Source: Branchinecta lynchi
Taxonomy: Eukaryota > Arthropoda > Branchiopoda > Anostraca > Branchinectidae
Reading direction: 5' to 3'
DNA length: 64,000 bases
Assembly: GCA_023053575.1 (NCBI GenBank)
Contig: JAKZAP010000014.1
Coordinates: 9,734,001 to 9,798,000 of the forward strand
Below, one piece after another: positions 44,353-55,602 of the stretch (positions are counted from its first letter, which is position 1; every line of letters begins with the position of its first letter). Under the pieces are notes generated by a model. The model ran no database searches, had not been told where the DNA came from, and saw only the letters and a list, made by a program, of their open reading frames with translations. A program made the translations under genes and the position numbers.

Positions 44353-44464
44353 TAATTCTTCTATGCGGATCGCAAGTCATCGTTCGCCGAATCATGCTCG
44401 CGGCCGACGAGCTTGGTATGACAAGCAGTGGGGAATATGTCTTTGTCAACATCGATTTCTTTCG
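44353..44464 (+). CDS. Exon 3: ANF_receptor domain, third part (shared or cassette B)
   Basis: Acceptor ttcagttctattctag, donor TTTCG|GTAAGT. The 112-nt exon accepts phase 1 and leaves phase 2. It reads ILLCGSQVIVRRIMLAADE, then LGMTSSGEYVFVNIDFF. The CGS..(T/I)VRxIMLAAxxLGM and GEYVFxNI(D/E)xF blocks are hallmarks of the segment that follows the exon 2 homology in receptor guanylate cyclases. No stop or frameshift is present. It is the only copy found; exons A2, B2 and 3122-3333 could all splice to it in phase. It sits in 395 bp of unique DNA between two family A copies of the same orientation. Later exons (kinase-homology, cyclase) are not recognised in the window apart from the candidate at 62847. 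Confidence 0.85.
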
Positions 44465-44705
44465 GTAAGTGAACTTTTCTATTTATACCCCTTCATTGTA
44501 ACAGGTGCAACTACCGTACCCAACATAGATGAAAAGGTATGTCAAGTCAGCTGACATTCTTCTCATTGTGCAATTGCTTGAATGAAGGATTATGCACTCT
44601 CCTCATGATGTATTCAGTTAACGCCAGTCTGATTAATTGCAGCCTACTCAAACTCGTGGTTACATATATCTTCTATACGTTTAAGTAGTCAATTGATTTC
44701 TGACC

Positions 44706-45692
44706 TTTTTGGGATCCCAAAACGTAAGGGGAGGGATACCTATTGCATCAGAGAAAAGTTGTCCGTTCGTCCGTCCGTCTGTCAGCACGATAACTCTCGA
44801 AGGGAATAATATATTTTGATGAAACTTGGTGTGAGGATTATTTGGGTCAAGGGTAAGATCGAGTTCGTAGATGGGGTCTGTAGCCCTAGATTTAGGGGTG
44901 GGGAGGGGGTTAAATTAAGCTGCAAACAAAATATTTATAAATAGCTAACGTGATAGTCGATTATGAGGTAAGAAGACATGCTGAACACAATGGTGAAAAC
45001 CATTTTCTCGTCGGACAAGTAGTTCGTCCGGAATCCGGCGAAAACTGTAAAGCTTTGTTAACAGCAAAAGTTTTATTTGAAGCTCAGATGTTCTATTAGG
45101 GATACGAATACATGCTGAACACTTCTGCGAAAATTATTTTCTACCCGGACAACTAGTTAGCCCGGAATCCGGACTTAACCGGAAAATCTGATAAAAGCAA
45201 AAGTTTTATTTCAAGTTGATTAGATGATAGATTTAGGGGTAACATTGATACGCTGAATCCGTATTCGAAAATCATTTTTTACCCGGACATACAGTTCGTC
45301 CGGAATCCGGCTGAAACCGGAAAGTTTGTTATAAATTAAAGATTTGAAGTTGATTAGGTGTTCTTTATACGAATAACGAGATAGGTTGAATTCGCATCTA
45401 AACTTTCTTTTTTCGCTGGACAAGTAGTTGGCTCAGAATTCGGCCGAAATCGAAAATTTGGCAGAAGTAAAGCAGGAAGTTTCGATCTGTATCGTCAAAA
45501 CAGATATGGCTTATAGAGGTATATCTGTTGGTTGTCTCAAATGGTTAGCTATTTGCTAAATTAATCTGTTTCTAAATTTCCATAGTAAAAATGTTCAAGA
45601 ATTCTGGCGAAGACTAGATCTGGCGAAGATAAGACCCAATTGTTTGGATCAAATATAGAATTTGTGGGACCCCATCTAAACCTTTGGTCTTG
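44706..45692 (-). repeat. Family A repeat, copy 7, downstream of exon 3
   Basis: TTTTTGGGATCCCAAAACG at 44706, units with 'cagcat' phrases inverted, and the far end 'ctttggtcttgtt' at about 45680. Same orientation as the copy at 43311. Confidence 0.87.
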
Positions 45693-46215
45693 TTTTTCTT
45701 GTTTTTGTAAAGTTCTGGGTTCGCCTGAACTCTTGTCGTTCCAAAATGACTAATAAGGCAAAAAAAAAGAAGCGAATGACACGGCATAACTTTGCTTTTG
45801 CTACACTATCATAACCCCTTCATCAAGCCCAGTGGTATTTTACTGGCCTACTAATTATGTGTTACTGCGCCAAGTAATTCTTGTAGGATCCCCATCAGAT
45901 GTAGTGACCGAAAGGTGGGATTTGGGAGTGATGGTCGAAGAATCATAAGCCCTTGCTGCCAGTGACATCTAAATGTTTTGTCACTCTTTTCCGCGATCTT
46001 TTGCTCAAAGATAGATTCGCGACCACCGGATTACCCATTCTTCCTTAAAGAACCCCTCGCACTATTTACTCTTCAACTTACAGTCTTTTAAAATATCTGA
46101 ATACTTTAAAACTAGACTGTGCTTTCAACAAATAACCCACAGTTTTGGCTATTTTAGGCCTTTTCCGAGACCCGTTGACATGTAGGGAAAACAGTGAAAC
46201 AATTCACATAACCGG
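45693..46215. other. No gene seen
   Basis: No frame or known repeat between two family A copies. Confidence 0.5.
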
Positions 46216-47270
46216 CTTTTGGGATCCCAAAACTTAAGTGGAGGGATACCTGACATCGCAAAAGTTGTCCGTCCCGTCCGTCTGGAAGCACGATAACTCT
46301 CGAAGGGAATGAGATGTTTCGATGAAACTTGGTATGAGGATTCTTTGGGTCAAGGGTAAGGTCAAGTTCGTAGACGGACTGTGTAGCCCTACATTTGGGG
46401 ATGGGGGATGGGGTTCAAATTAAGGGACAAACAAAATATTTTTAAACAGCTAATGTGATAGTCGATTATTGGGTCAGAAGACATGCTGAGCACGATGGTG
46501 AAAACCATTTTCTTACCGGACAAGTAGTTCGTCCGAAATCCGGCAAAAACCGGGAAGTCGGTTAAAAGCTAAGAGTTTCATTTGAAGTCGATTAAATGTT
46601 TGATTTAGATGTAAGAAGAAATGCTGAGCACGATGGTGAAAACCGTTTCCTCGCCGGACAAGTAGTTAGACCGGAGTCCGGCAAAAACCGGAAAGTTGGT
46701 TAAAAGTACAAGTTTCATTTGAAGTTGATTAAATGTTCGATTTCGAAGACATGCTGAACATGACGTTCAAAACCATTTTCTCACGGGACAACTGGCTGGA
46801 ATCCGGCCAAAACCGGAAAACATGTTAAAAGCAAAAGTTGTATCTGAAGTTGATTAGATGACAGATTTAGGGATAAGAAGAGATGCTGAGTCTGTATATG
46901 ACAATACCCGGACATATAATTAGTCCGGAATCCGATTGTAGCAGGATTTTTTTTAAAGTCAAAGTTTTATTTAAAGTTGATTAGATGTTCTTTATAAGGA
47001 TAAGGAGATACGCTGGATTTGTAACTGAATTTTCTTTTTGTGCTGAACTAGTAGTTCGCTCGAAATTCGGGCGAAACCGCAAATTTGGCAGAAGTAAAGC
47101 AGGAAGTTTCGGTCAGTATCGTCAAAATAGATACGGCTTATCGAGGTATTTCTGAACTTGGTTTTCAATGATGATTAGCCAGGCGAAGACTGGATCTGGC
47201 GAAGACAAGATCCAATTGTCTAGATCAAATATTAGATTTTTGGGATTCCATCGACACCTTTGGTCTTGTT
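46216..47270 (-). repeat. Family A repeat, copy 8
   Basis: TTTTGGGATCCCAAAAC start and GGGATTCCATCGACACC..GGTCTTGT end. Closely similar to the copy at 29675 in the order and number of units. Confidence 0.88.
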
Positions 47271-47451
47271 CTGATGAAAAAACTTCTCGCAGACAACCGT
47301 GTCGACAGCGTGATACACATCTAAGGTAGCAAAACACGGCAAGTGAGAAAATCAGTGTGGTTTTGTTATAGGGGTTAGAATGTACAGTATGAAATTGGGG
47401 TCCCCCGTTTTAGAAATACATGGAGTGATTAAGGAAGCAGGTTGCATTAGT

Positions 47452-47680
47452 AATAAGTAAGTAAGTAATTTATTTATGACCCGCCATTTTGAAAAGGCGG
47501 AGTAAATGGAGAAAATAAAGAAAATAGACAAAACACATAAACACACATAAAAAGACACTTAATTTTCAGTCTTCGGTCAGAAAGTAGTGGACGACGTCGT
47601 GCGCTGGTTGGGCCCTGTTGTCCATGATTTTTGAAAGCGATGAGGAAACATCCGAAAGGGTCGTTATGACATAGTATTAT
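47452..47680 (-). mobile_element. LINE family 3, 3' end
   Basis: (TAAG)n tail on the plus strand at 47453-47466, then 'tttatttatgacccgccattttgaaaaggcgga'. On the minus strand the end of the frame reads SKIMDNRAQPAHDVVHYF and then a stop. This is the best preserved of the four family 3 ends. Confidence 0.7.
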
Positions 47681-48202
47681 AGGGAAGACAGGTCCTTTAA
47701 ATTATATTGCGATTGCCAGTCTAAACATTATCTCAGCCAGTGGCGACGAGCTATATATCCGGGTCGGCTGTAATGTAACTCAGCCTTCAAAGCAAAGGAC
47801 TCTTCCCTTCAGCACAGTAGAGATATAAGGCATCTTACATCCCTAAAGAGGTCTGGAGGGTAGTCAAAGGGTTGGGATGAACTTTGCTGAATTCAAGGGA
47901 TAAATAAGAAATGCCATATACCGTCAGTGTTCTCGTTTGCTCTCCACGGGTGTTTGACAGAAGTGTTAGTTAATTGACGATGGCAATCTGGCGACTCATA
48001 TTTCCCAAAAGAGCAGGCGGTATCTATAGCTCGCATGTCAACATGTGAGCTGAGCGAATGCTATCCTTTGAATGCGAACATTGTATCGCTGACAATTGTT
48101 GGTCATTGGACAAAAGAGACATATTTATCTCTAAAATATTCGTTGACTCCAATCTGTGTTGATACAGTCGTGTCTGTTTTGACTTTCTTGATATGATAGA
48201 TA

Positions 48203-49002
48203 GACAAGACCAAAGGTTTCGATGGGATCCAAAAAATCTAACATTTGATTCAAACAATTGGGTCAATGTCTTCGCCATTCAGTCTTCGTCAGATTCCTTG
48301 AACATTTTTACTGTTAAAAGGAAGTTAAAAAATGGATTCAGCATGTCTCCTTACCCTGATACCGAATCTCTAATCGATATCAGAAACAACTTTGGGCTTC
48401 AATCAAATTTCCAGTTTCAGCCTAATTTGCGGTGAACCATTTGTCCAGCAAGAAAACTAAGTTTAGATATGGATTCAGCGGACCTCCTTAGCCCTTCAGT
48501 GAATATCTTATTAACTCATAAAACATGCATGTTTTTACGGTAAATTCAAAACCCTCTTCTGCCTCTAAATATAGGACCGAAGGACCCACCTACGAACTTG
48601 ACCTGTACTTTGCCAATGAATCATCATACTAAGCTTGAACAACATATACCAACCCCTACTAAGCTTGAACAAGATCTATCAACCCCTTCGACCTTCGATT
48701 ACACTAGCTCTCTCCAACTTTCATAGATAATGTCATCATCCACGCGCAGAGATATACTAGTGTCAAGAAAGGGGAGGGATTGCTATAGCCGAAAGTTGTG
48801 CGTCCCGTAATTTGAAACCCCTCACCACCCTCCAATAAAGGGCTACATAGCCCATCTTCGAACTTGAGCTGTACTTTGACCCAAAGAATCCTCCGACCAA
48901 GTTTCGTGAAAATATCTCAATCCCACCGAGAGTTATCTTGCGGACAGACGGACAACTTTTGCGATGTCATAGGTATCCCTCCACTTACGTTTTAGGATCC
49001 CA
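48203..49002 (+). repeat. Family A repeat, copy 9, decayed, with module C inside
   Basis: ACAAGACCAAAGG start and 'cacttacgttttaggatcccaa' end. Only one to two units remain, and about 48600-48780 holds module C inverted ('tactaagcttgaac', 'ccccttcga', 'cgcgcagagatatactag'). Confidence 0.78.
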
Positions 49003-49387
49003 ATAAACCTTTTTATTCACCAAAACCCTGGAGTGGCTTACGCGAAATTTTTTCGGGACTAGATTCCGTCATCTTGATTACCGCCATGGATGAAGTGAAA
49101 ACTTAAAACCAGGATTTTGTTTTGTAGTTAAAACTTTTAGTAAAACAACTGGAAACTTGTTAATTTCCATCTACCAGAAGAAGTTTCAGGATGTCTACCA
49201 AACATGTTTGAAGTTAGAGCTAGGCCTAGTTTTGCCTTTTTTGGCTCCAAACATGATTCAACCCCTGTGGGGGGAGGGAGTCTTTGAATGTTTCCTGATT
49301 CGTCGAGGTCTTCCCGCATTGCTTTACTGTTAATGTGCTTGCCAGTCAAAACAGGTGAAATTGATTTGGTTGTCTAGATACACTTCT

Positions 49388-49597
49388 ACGTCTTTACTAG
49401 CCAAAATGTAAAGGGGAGAGAGGACCAACGTATTTAACCTTCTGGCTGGTTATTTTTACCGACTACTCTCATGAAGTTTTCAGAAAATCGGCCATTGTTC
49501 AAAAAAATTAGTCGCTTCGTGCCGTACAATTTTTTCCTTTACCGGGTGTCCGACAGCATTTGGGAAGGCGTCCCCTCCCCCATACGTGACGCTTCTG
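49388..49597 (+). mobile_element. hAT-like MITE group 1, copy 3
   Basis: 'ctttactagccaaaatgt' at the left and 'catacgtgacgcttctg' at the right match the group ends. The outermost bases and target duplication are decayed. Confidence 0.65.
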
Positions 49598-49659
49598 CTC
49601 TAGACTTGATACATCTAATCTGTGTTCTTGTTTGGGAGTGTTCTTGTTTGAGAGTAAGG

Positions 49660-49732
49660 TTGTGATTATGTCCGACCCACGGGAGACCCCCCCCCCCCCC
49701 CCCCCGAAAAAAATTCCTGGGTACGGCCTTGT
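49660..49732 (+). mobile_element. hAT-like MITE group 2, right-end fragment
   Basis: 'atgtccgaccca', a C run at 49687-49705, 'aaaaaattcctgg' and GTACGGCCTTG match the last 70 bases of the elements at 18442 and 19649. Confidence 0.65.
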
Positions 49733-50845
49733 GTGGAACTGTTGTATAACGGCGGGACTTAAGTTTTTTTTCCTCCCTCTTCCCCTTTCTGCCTTTATAA
49801 ATCTTATTATAAAGTTACTTACTGAAAAAGTTAAACTTACTGTTTGTTGTTGTTTTTTTTCTTTGCTTTCTTCCTTCATTTCTTTTTGTTCTTCCTCTTT
49901 CATTTTTCTTCTGTTTTTTGAAAAAGTATGTGAAAATTAATGTAAACTGAAGGTTTTTCTTTTTACTGCCCCCACAGGCCCATTCGGGCTTTCCTGCAGT
50001 CAGAAGTATCAGCTACATGTATAAAGTATGTTAAGAGGGTTAAAAAGGGTGTGCTCATGTAGTTTATCATGTAAAAGTTGGTTTGTATAATAAAGAGTAC
50101 TATACTAAACTAAAAAAAAACTAATCCAATTTTTAATTTCCAACCATTTTTCAAGATGGATGTGACCAAAGTTCACGGGCGGGGCTACTCATCACTTATC
50201 ATTTGTCAGGAAAAGAAAAATAAATCGACTGCACACGCGACTGCAGTTCTTAAACTGTGCGTACATTCCATTGACAGAACAACTGAAGAAATGAATTATC
50301 CATGTCTTCTCAGCCTCCTAAAATATCTCAATATATATGTCGCTCTTTCATTTTGCTTCTCTCCAGTGAGAAAAGAGAAAGGAATAAAGAACTCTTACAC
50401 TCCAAACCACACTCAAATCAACTTGTTTGAAGAATCGTTTGTTATAAACCGATTTTCCGACTTCCAGTTTAACCATCCCAGCCAAGCTAAAAATGAATAG
50501 TCTGAACTATTCAAATCAACATTTTCTTTTGCCCCAGTGCACTATCAGAAGTCTGATAAAGTTTATAACATCTGCATGGGCGTCTATGTACTAAGTGTTA
50601 TGACGGATGCTCATTATGTTTACGATGTGATAGTTTCAAGATTCATGTTTTCGAAAGACTTCATGTTGAAGCCTGGGTGCGGTATTTTCTTTGTTTTGTT
50701 TTAAACCTTTACTGCGCCGTTGCGACACAATTTATTTATAAAACGAAAAAAACAAAAACAGGCGAATCACCAAACTGTCAACCGTTCAAAAGGCTCTACG
50801 GCCAGTCCAGGAATTTGAAAATATTAAACACTTCTCTAAAGAAAA
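49733..50845. other. No gene seen; T/C-rich stretch and a 3'-end-like signal
   Basis: Positions 49760-49930 are strongly T/C-rich on the plus strand. 'ataataaagagtac' and then nine A bases near 50090-50120 look like a retroposed 3' end. The 114-codon frame at 50156-50500 has no recognisable domain. Confidence 0.35.
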
Positions 50846-51920
50846 ACAAGACCAAAGGTTCCGATGGGATCTCAAAAATTCAATATCTGATCCAGACAAC
50901 TCGGTCTTGTCTTAGCAAGATCCAGTCATCGCCAGACTCCTTGAACATTTTTACAATTAAAATTCAGAAAAAGATTAAGGCCAAATAGCTAATCATCTAA
51001 GAAAACCAAGTTCAGATTTGGATTCAGCATGTGTGTTTACCCCTATAAGTCATATTTGTTTTGACGAAAACTTCTTGCCACTTCTGCCAATTTCCCGGTT
51101 TCAGCCGAACTCCAGAACTACTTGTCCGCCGAAGAAAGAAAGCTCAAAAACGAACTCAGGGACCTTCCGACTCCAGCCGGATTACGGTCGAACTATATGT
51201 CCGGGTAAAATATGATTATGACACACGGATTCAGCATCTCTTCTTACCCCTAAATCGGTTATCTAATCAACCACAAATAAAACTTTAACTTCTAACAATT
51301 TTCCGGTTTTGGCCGGATTCCGGGCGAACTACATGTCCGGGTAGAAAATTGTTTTCACATAAGTTTTCAGCATGTCTTCTTGCCCTAAATTGAATATCTA
51401 ATCAACTCCAAATACAAAATTTAATTTTAACAAACTTTCCGGTTTGGGCCGGATTCCGGGCGAACTACTTGTCCGTCGAGAAAATGGTTTTCACCATCGT
51501 CTTTAGCATATCTTCCTACCCCAAAATCGAATATCTAATCAACTTCAAATAAAACTTTTACTTTTAACAAACTTTCCGGCTTCGGCCGGATTCCGGGTAA
51601 ACTACTTGTCCGATGACAAAATGGTTTTCACCATCGTGTTCAGCATGTCTTCTTACCCCATAATCAACTATCACATTAGCTGTTTCAAAATATTTTGTTT
51701 GCCCCTTAATTTGAACCCCCTCCCCCACCCCTAAATGTAGGGCTACAGTGCCCATCTACGAACTCGACCTTACTCTTGACCCATAGAATCCTCAAACAAA
51801 GTTTCATCCAAATATCTCATTCCTTTCGGGAGTTATAGTGCGCACAGACGGACGGACGGACAGACGGACAACTTTTGCGATGTCATAGGTATCCCGCCAC
51901 TTACGTTTTGGGATCCCAAA
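50846..51920 (+). repeat. Family A repeat, copy 10
   Basis: ACAAGACCAAAGG to ACGTTTTGGGATCCCAAAAA, about five units, with a long (CAGACGGACGGA)n block at about 51845-51870. Confidence 0.88.
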
Positions 51921-51958
51921 AATTACGTTAAAGACTTGTAAATAATCCTTTCTCGTCA

Positions 51959-52281
51959 CAATGTCAGAAGTTTCATAACAGATAACACGAGGATGCGCAG
52001 GTTCAGCAGATAATGCGTAATAGATAACATTTCAGATGTTATCTGTTGTGTTTCAAAATGTTACGCATAATAAGCGTTACCATCAGGAAGGACCGAAAAA
52101 CCGCCAAAATGTATCTGCTGAGTTTTCCGACATCATGACGATAAGGAATAAAGTTAGTAGATGCTTTTTTGGCTCTTCCTAACAAAGCTTGTTATGCATA
52201 ACATTTCACGCATAACGTTTTCAAACACAACAGATAACATCCGAAGCAGAAGTGTTATCTGTTATGAAACTTCTGACAGTG
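51959..52281 (-). mobile_element. Inverted-repeat element (CACTGTCAG family), full copy
   Basis: Ends are CAATGTCAGAAGTTTCATAA and the mirror ATGAAACTTCTGACAGTG, about 27 bp nearly perfect. The second, internal inverted pair is 'gttatgcataacatttca..cgcataacgtttt'. It starts 38 bases after a family A copy. No coding capacity. Confidence 0.85.
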
Positions 52282-52489
52282 CAGGCGCGAGAACAATCTC
52301 ATGTTTATGAAATGGCTGATGTGAAACTTTTATGACAAATGCACAGCGTTGGTGCTGTTTTCCCCGTATAACCATTCACTGGTATCCGGTGCAGACTGTG
52401 TGTTTGTGTGTGCGGTAAATCTCTACAAAGAAATCGTTATCTAAAGAAGTTCAAGCATCCAGTCAATAAAAAATAACAAAAACGAGTTA

Positions 52490-52651
52490 AAGTGCGAACA
52501 CACGATCAGGATCGGGAGCTCCCGGACTGGAATTCCTGCCCGGATTTTTGGTACCATCATCACTTCCATATGGAAAAGTTGAAATTTTTTCAACTTGGAT
52601 ATGAAAATTTAGGAAATCCGTCCGGGAAATCCTCATCGTGTGTTCGCACTA
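52490..52651. mobile_element. PIF/Harbinger-like MITE
   Basis: AAGTGCGAACACACGAT at the left mirrors ATCGTGTGTTCGCACTA at the right, and TTA lies on both sides (52487-52489 and 52652-52654). Three-base TTA/TAA duplications are the mark of PIF/Harbinger. A second hairpin 'ccatatgg' and 'gaaattttttc' lies inside. 162 bp. Confidence 0.8.
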
Positions 52652-53106
52652 TTAGAGAGGAAGAAGAAATAGAGGGAAGAACGAAATCTTGTCGATGTGC
52701 GGTAAAACGGAAGTACTTGGTGCCGGGATGAGGGGCCATTGAGGCAACTGTGAGTAATTGCGTCCATCAGAAGTTTACATCTTCGCACCTTGCCTTGATT
52801 GGAAGGTGTGGTTTTTCGTTCTGCAGTATTTTTAGAGCTCAGCACCACACTTGGCAGCCTTAAAGTAGCTAGTTGCAAGACCTGTTCTATTTTGGGAATT
52901 GGCGGTTTAAGGCGCCGATGGAAGAACAGTATCATTTGTCAGTGAGCAAATAAAAGTTACAAGCAGTCAACACGCCTTAATTTGTATTCTTGTTCGTCTC
53001 GAAAGCTATTGGCTTAGCTCAGGATACAAGACTTATACAAGACTTGTAAGCTAAATTAGCTCTTTTGTCTCTGTTGTGTTTTGATGAAACATAACTGAAA
53101 CACATG

Positions 53107-53404
53107 GCATCGCCAAAACCGTTAATAGCCAAAATGTTTGGGGAGGGGCAAGATATTTACCGATTGGCTGCTCATTTTTACCGACTGTTTTTGCAGAAAA
53201 AAAACACTATTTAAAAAAAAAAATACTCCTTTGACTGCTGTTTTCAAGAAAAAGTAGACTGTTTCCAAGAAAAAATCGACTCTTTTTACGGAAAATCGTG
53301 GTGCGTCGCACCGAGTCGGTTATATTTTATAGACTAGCCGACAACATTGGAGGAGGGGCGCCCCCCCCCCCCCCCCCCCCATACGTGACGCCCAGGGCAT
53401 CGCC
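53107..53404 (+). mobile_element. hAT-like MITE group 1, copy 4
   Basis: 'cgttaatagccaaaatgttt' start, an interior of GACTG/AAAAATCGAC phrases, a 20-base C run at 53361-53380, and 'catacgtgacgccc' end. GCATCGCC flanks both sides (53107-53114 and 53397-53404), an 8-bp duplication. Confidence 0.82.
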
Positions 53405-53499
53405 ATCCTTCTCAGGTTCAATCTTCACTTCACTTGACTCAGATGACTCTTTTTCATTTTTAGCAGAGATTAATCAATAGCGCTAACCAATCACAGACG

Positions 53500-53660
53500 G
53501 TGTTCTCAATCAATCAATCAATCAATCAAGTTTAATCCGAATAGCTAAAAGCTAGAAAAGGAATACAAATTTACAAAATGCACAGACACACAAGAAACAA
53601 TTTAACTAATACACTTACAAGAAATTACCAGAAATAAATGATGGAATGAAACTACGTAAT
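53500..53660 (-). mobile_element. LINE 3' tail with (TCAA)n
   Basis: Plus-strand 'caatcaatcaatcaatcaatcaag' followed by 'tttaatccgaatagctaaaagcta' reads on the minus strand as a 3' UTR with a TTGA tandem tail. No coding part was recognised next to it. Confidence 0.5.
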
Positions 53661-54239
53661 AATTGGGTAGAAGAATTACCGGGATATGGGGAAAACTTAT
53701 TGCCAGTATTCCTCTCGGACCGACGCACGGAAGACGGAAGGGGGCGGAATAGATGGGTCATCTGGGGACAACAACGTTATCTTAGCTCCAAATTTGTTTG
53801 AAAGAGTATTTCTACGTACAGATAATTTAATATAATAAGATAATTTTTTGCCGAAATTGCTTTTTACTATTCATGCAGCAATCATTTGCTTACTATTTAC
53901 AGTGGACAGGCAATTCCTTGAGTTTAACCAAATAGAGCTGAGATCTGACAGTCTAGTTTCACTTCACATATTTACTTATTAGGCCTGACCCCCCCCCCCC
54001 CCAAACAAAGAAAAATCGTTACTTATTTTGTCTGCTATCCAGTCGATTTCATCGAATGAACGTATTCTTTCGGATTTGTGGTACGTTCCATATGCTTGTC
54101 CCTCTATCCTTGAAGTATTCAGCAACTACAAAGGGAAGCATTTACCACAAAATAACACAGATGACAGAAAGACCTTACCTTACCTTTAATCGCATTGTCC
54201 AGCGACAAAGGTGGAGGTCCTCCTGTGGTTGTCGCTGGT

Positions 54240-54480
54240 TTGAGTGATGTTAGTCACACATCATGTTGGGACTGGAGTTTTGGCTAGTGTCTGGTAGAGG
54301 ATTCCGGACATCCCTCTCGTATTTCCAGGGTTTGGCTTCCCACTCCTTGTCAAGCTTCGATTTGAATGAGTCCACTGTCTGCGCACTGACTGTGTCCTCT
54401 GACAGGGTGTTCCAGTTTTGTACCACTCTAGTTGAGAAGAAATGGTTTCGGGTTCTGATGTGAGCAAAGCACACGTGCAG
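54240..54480 (-). mobile_element. LINE family 4, C-terminal coding fragment
   Basis: The minus-strand frame holds RTRNHFFSTRVVQNWNTL and VDSFKSKLDKEWE. The R..FFS.RVV..WN.L....V.A..VD.FK..LDK pattern is the usual C-terminus of CR1/L2-type reverse transcriptase proteins. Only this end is present. Confidence 0.8.
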
Positions 54481-54882
54481 TGTGTAAGCACAATCATCAC
54501 TTTCCTACACCCGAGCTTAGCGTCCGAAATTTCCGAGCTTAGCCTCTATTGCCGAAAAATGGAAATGCAGGCTTTTGTTGAAATGTAAAGTTTCCGCGTC
54601 TGGATGAATTCTGGGTTGTCGTGCAAGTACACACTCTCAACGTTATTAACAGAGCTCCAGGTGAAAAAAAATGCGAGTCAAAATAATTAAGCGTATTCAA
54701 ATGCCAGATTTAAAAAGAAGCTGCCTTTTCAGTTAAACTATAAAGCGTCAACAGCCGTGTTTGTCTGTGTTTGCTATGTTGTAAAAGTTAAGTATAGCGT
54801 TGTACCCCGAAACAAACTTGGTTTATTGCAACAAGACAGGTCGAAGCAAACTCTCGCAGACTCGTTATGACTCCAAATAGAT

Positions 54883-55290
54883 AGATAGATACTTTAATTT
54901 TAGCCGTTAGGCCTACACAAAATCATACATTTTTAAACACTTCAAGAGAGCGATTATATAAACTCACATGTAAAACGCTTTAAACTCCCACCACCAATAA
55001 CTATTTACATCTCTTTAACGCTTCTTTGAATAAACCTGTAACTGCCATTATCGCTGACCGTGTAGATGACTTTAGGATACCAGGAAAGAGCAACCCATTT
55101 TCACCAAAAAATCTTACTCTCAAATCCGAGAGCCCCTTGCATCTTGACAGGAAGTGGGACAGATTCTCCTCTTCCAAACCCCATAACGAGCAAGTATAAC
55201 ATGACTTCGGGTTGATGAAGTACAAAAGAAGTGCGTGTTCCAACCTACTTACCGTAGTTACTACACATGACTTCATGGATACTGGCTTCT
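54883..55290 (-). mobile_element. LINE family 2, 3' end
   Basis: The minus-strand frame 55001-55276 includes CYTCSLWGLEEENLSHFLSR and a further Cys, the C-x2-C..H-x4-C knuckle found near the end of many LINE proteins. It is followed by a 3' UTR and a (TATC)n tail at about 54878-54892. Confidence 0.75.
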
Positions 55291-55602
55291 CGGCGTCAAG
55301 ACTAGAACGTATTTTTCTATATATATAGATAGGATAATATAAATGAAGGCGCTAAAAGCCAACGGCCATAGCAAATACTTGAAAAATAAACACGGAAAAA
55401 CGAAAATAATACACCCTATAAGCACCTATCCCTATCAGCTAGGGCTACTCTGAGGAACCTCGCCAACTTTTCAAAGGAGGAACCTAGCCAACTGTTTAAA
55501 GATCTAATCCGAATATTATGTTTACCTTCTCTTACTGATCGCAAGCCACCAGTTTATTTAGATTTGAAAATGAATGCCGGTTGCTGTTTTGGCTCGAGAA
55601 AA

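Noticed and set aside
44513..44545. Mini-exon between 'cattgtaacag' and 'gtatgtc' just after exon 3
   Set aside because: Joined in the phase required by exon 3 it meets a TGA after eight codons.
50156..50500. 114-codon plus-strand frame as a possible gene
   Set aside because: No domain, no convincing acceptor or donor, and an A/T-rich composition; not enough to support a call.
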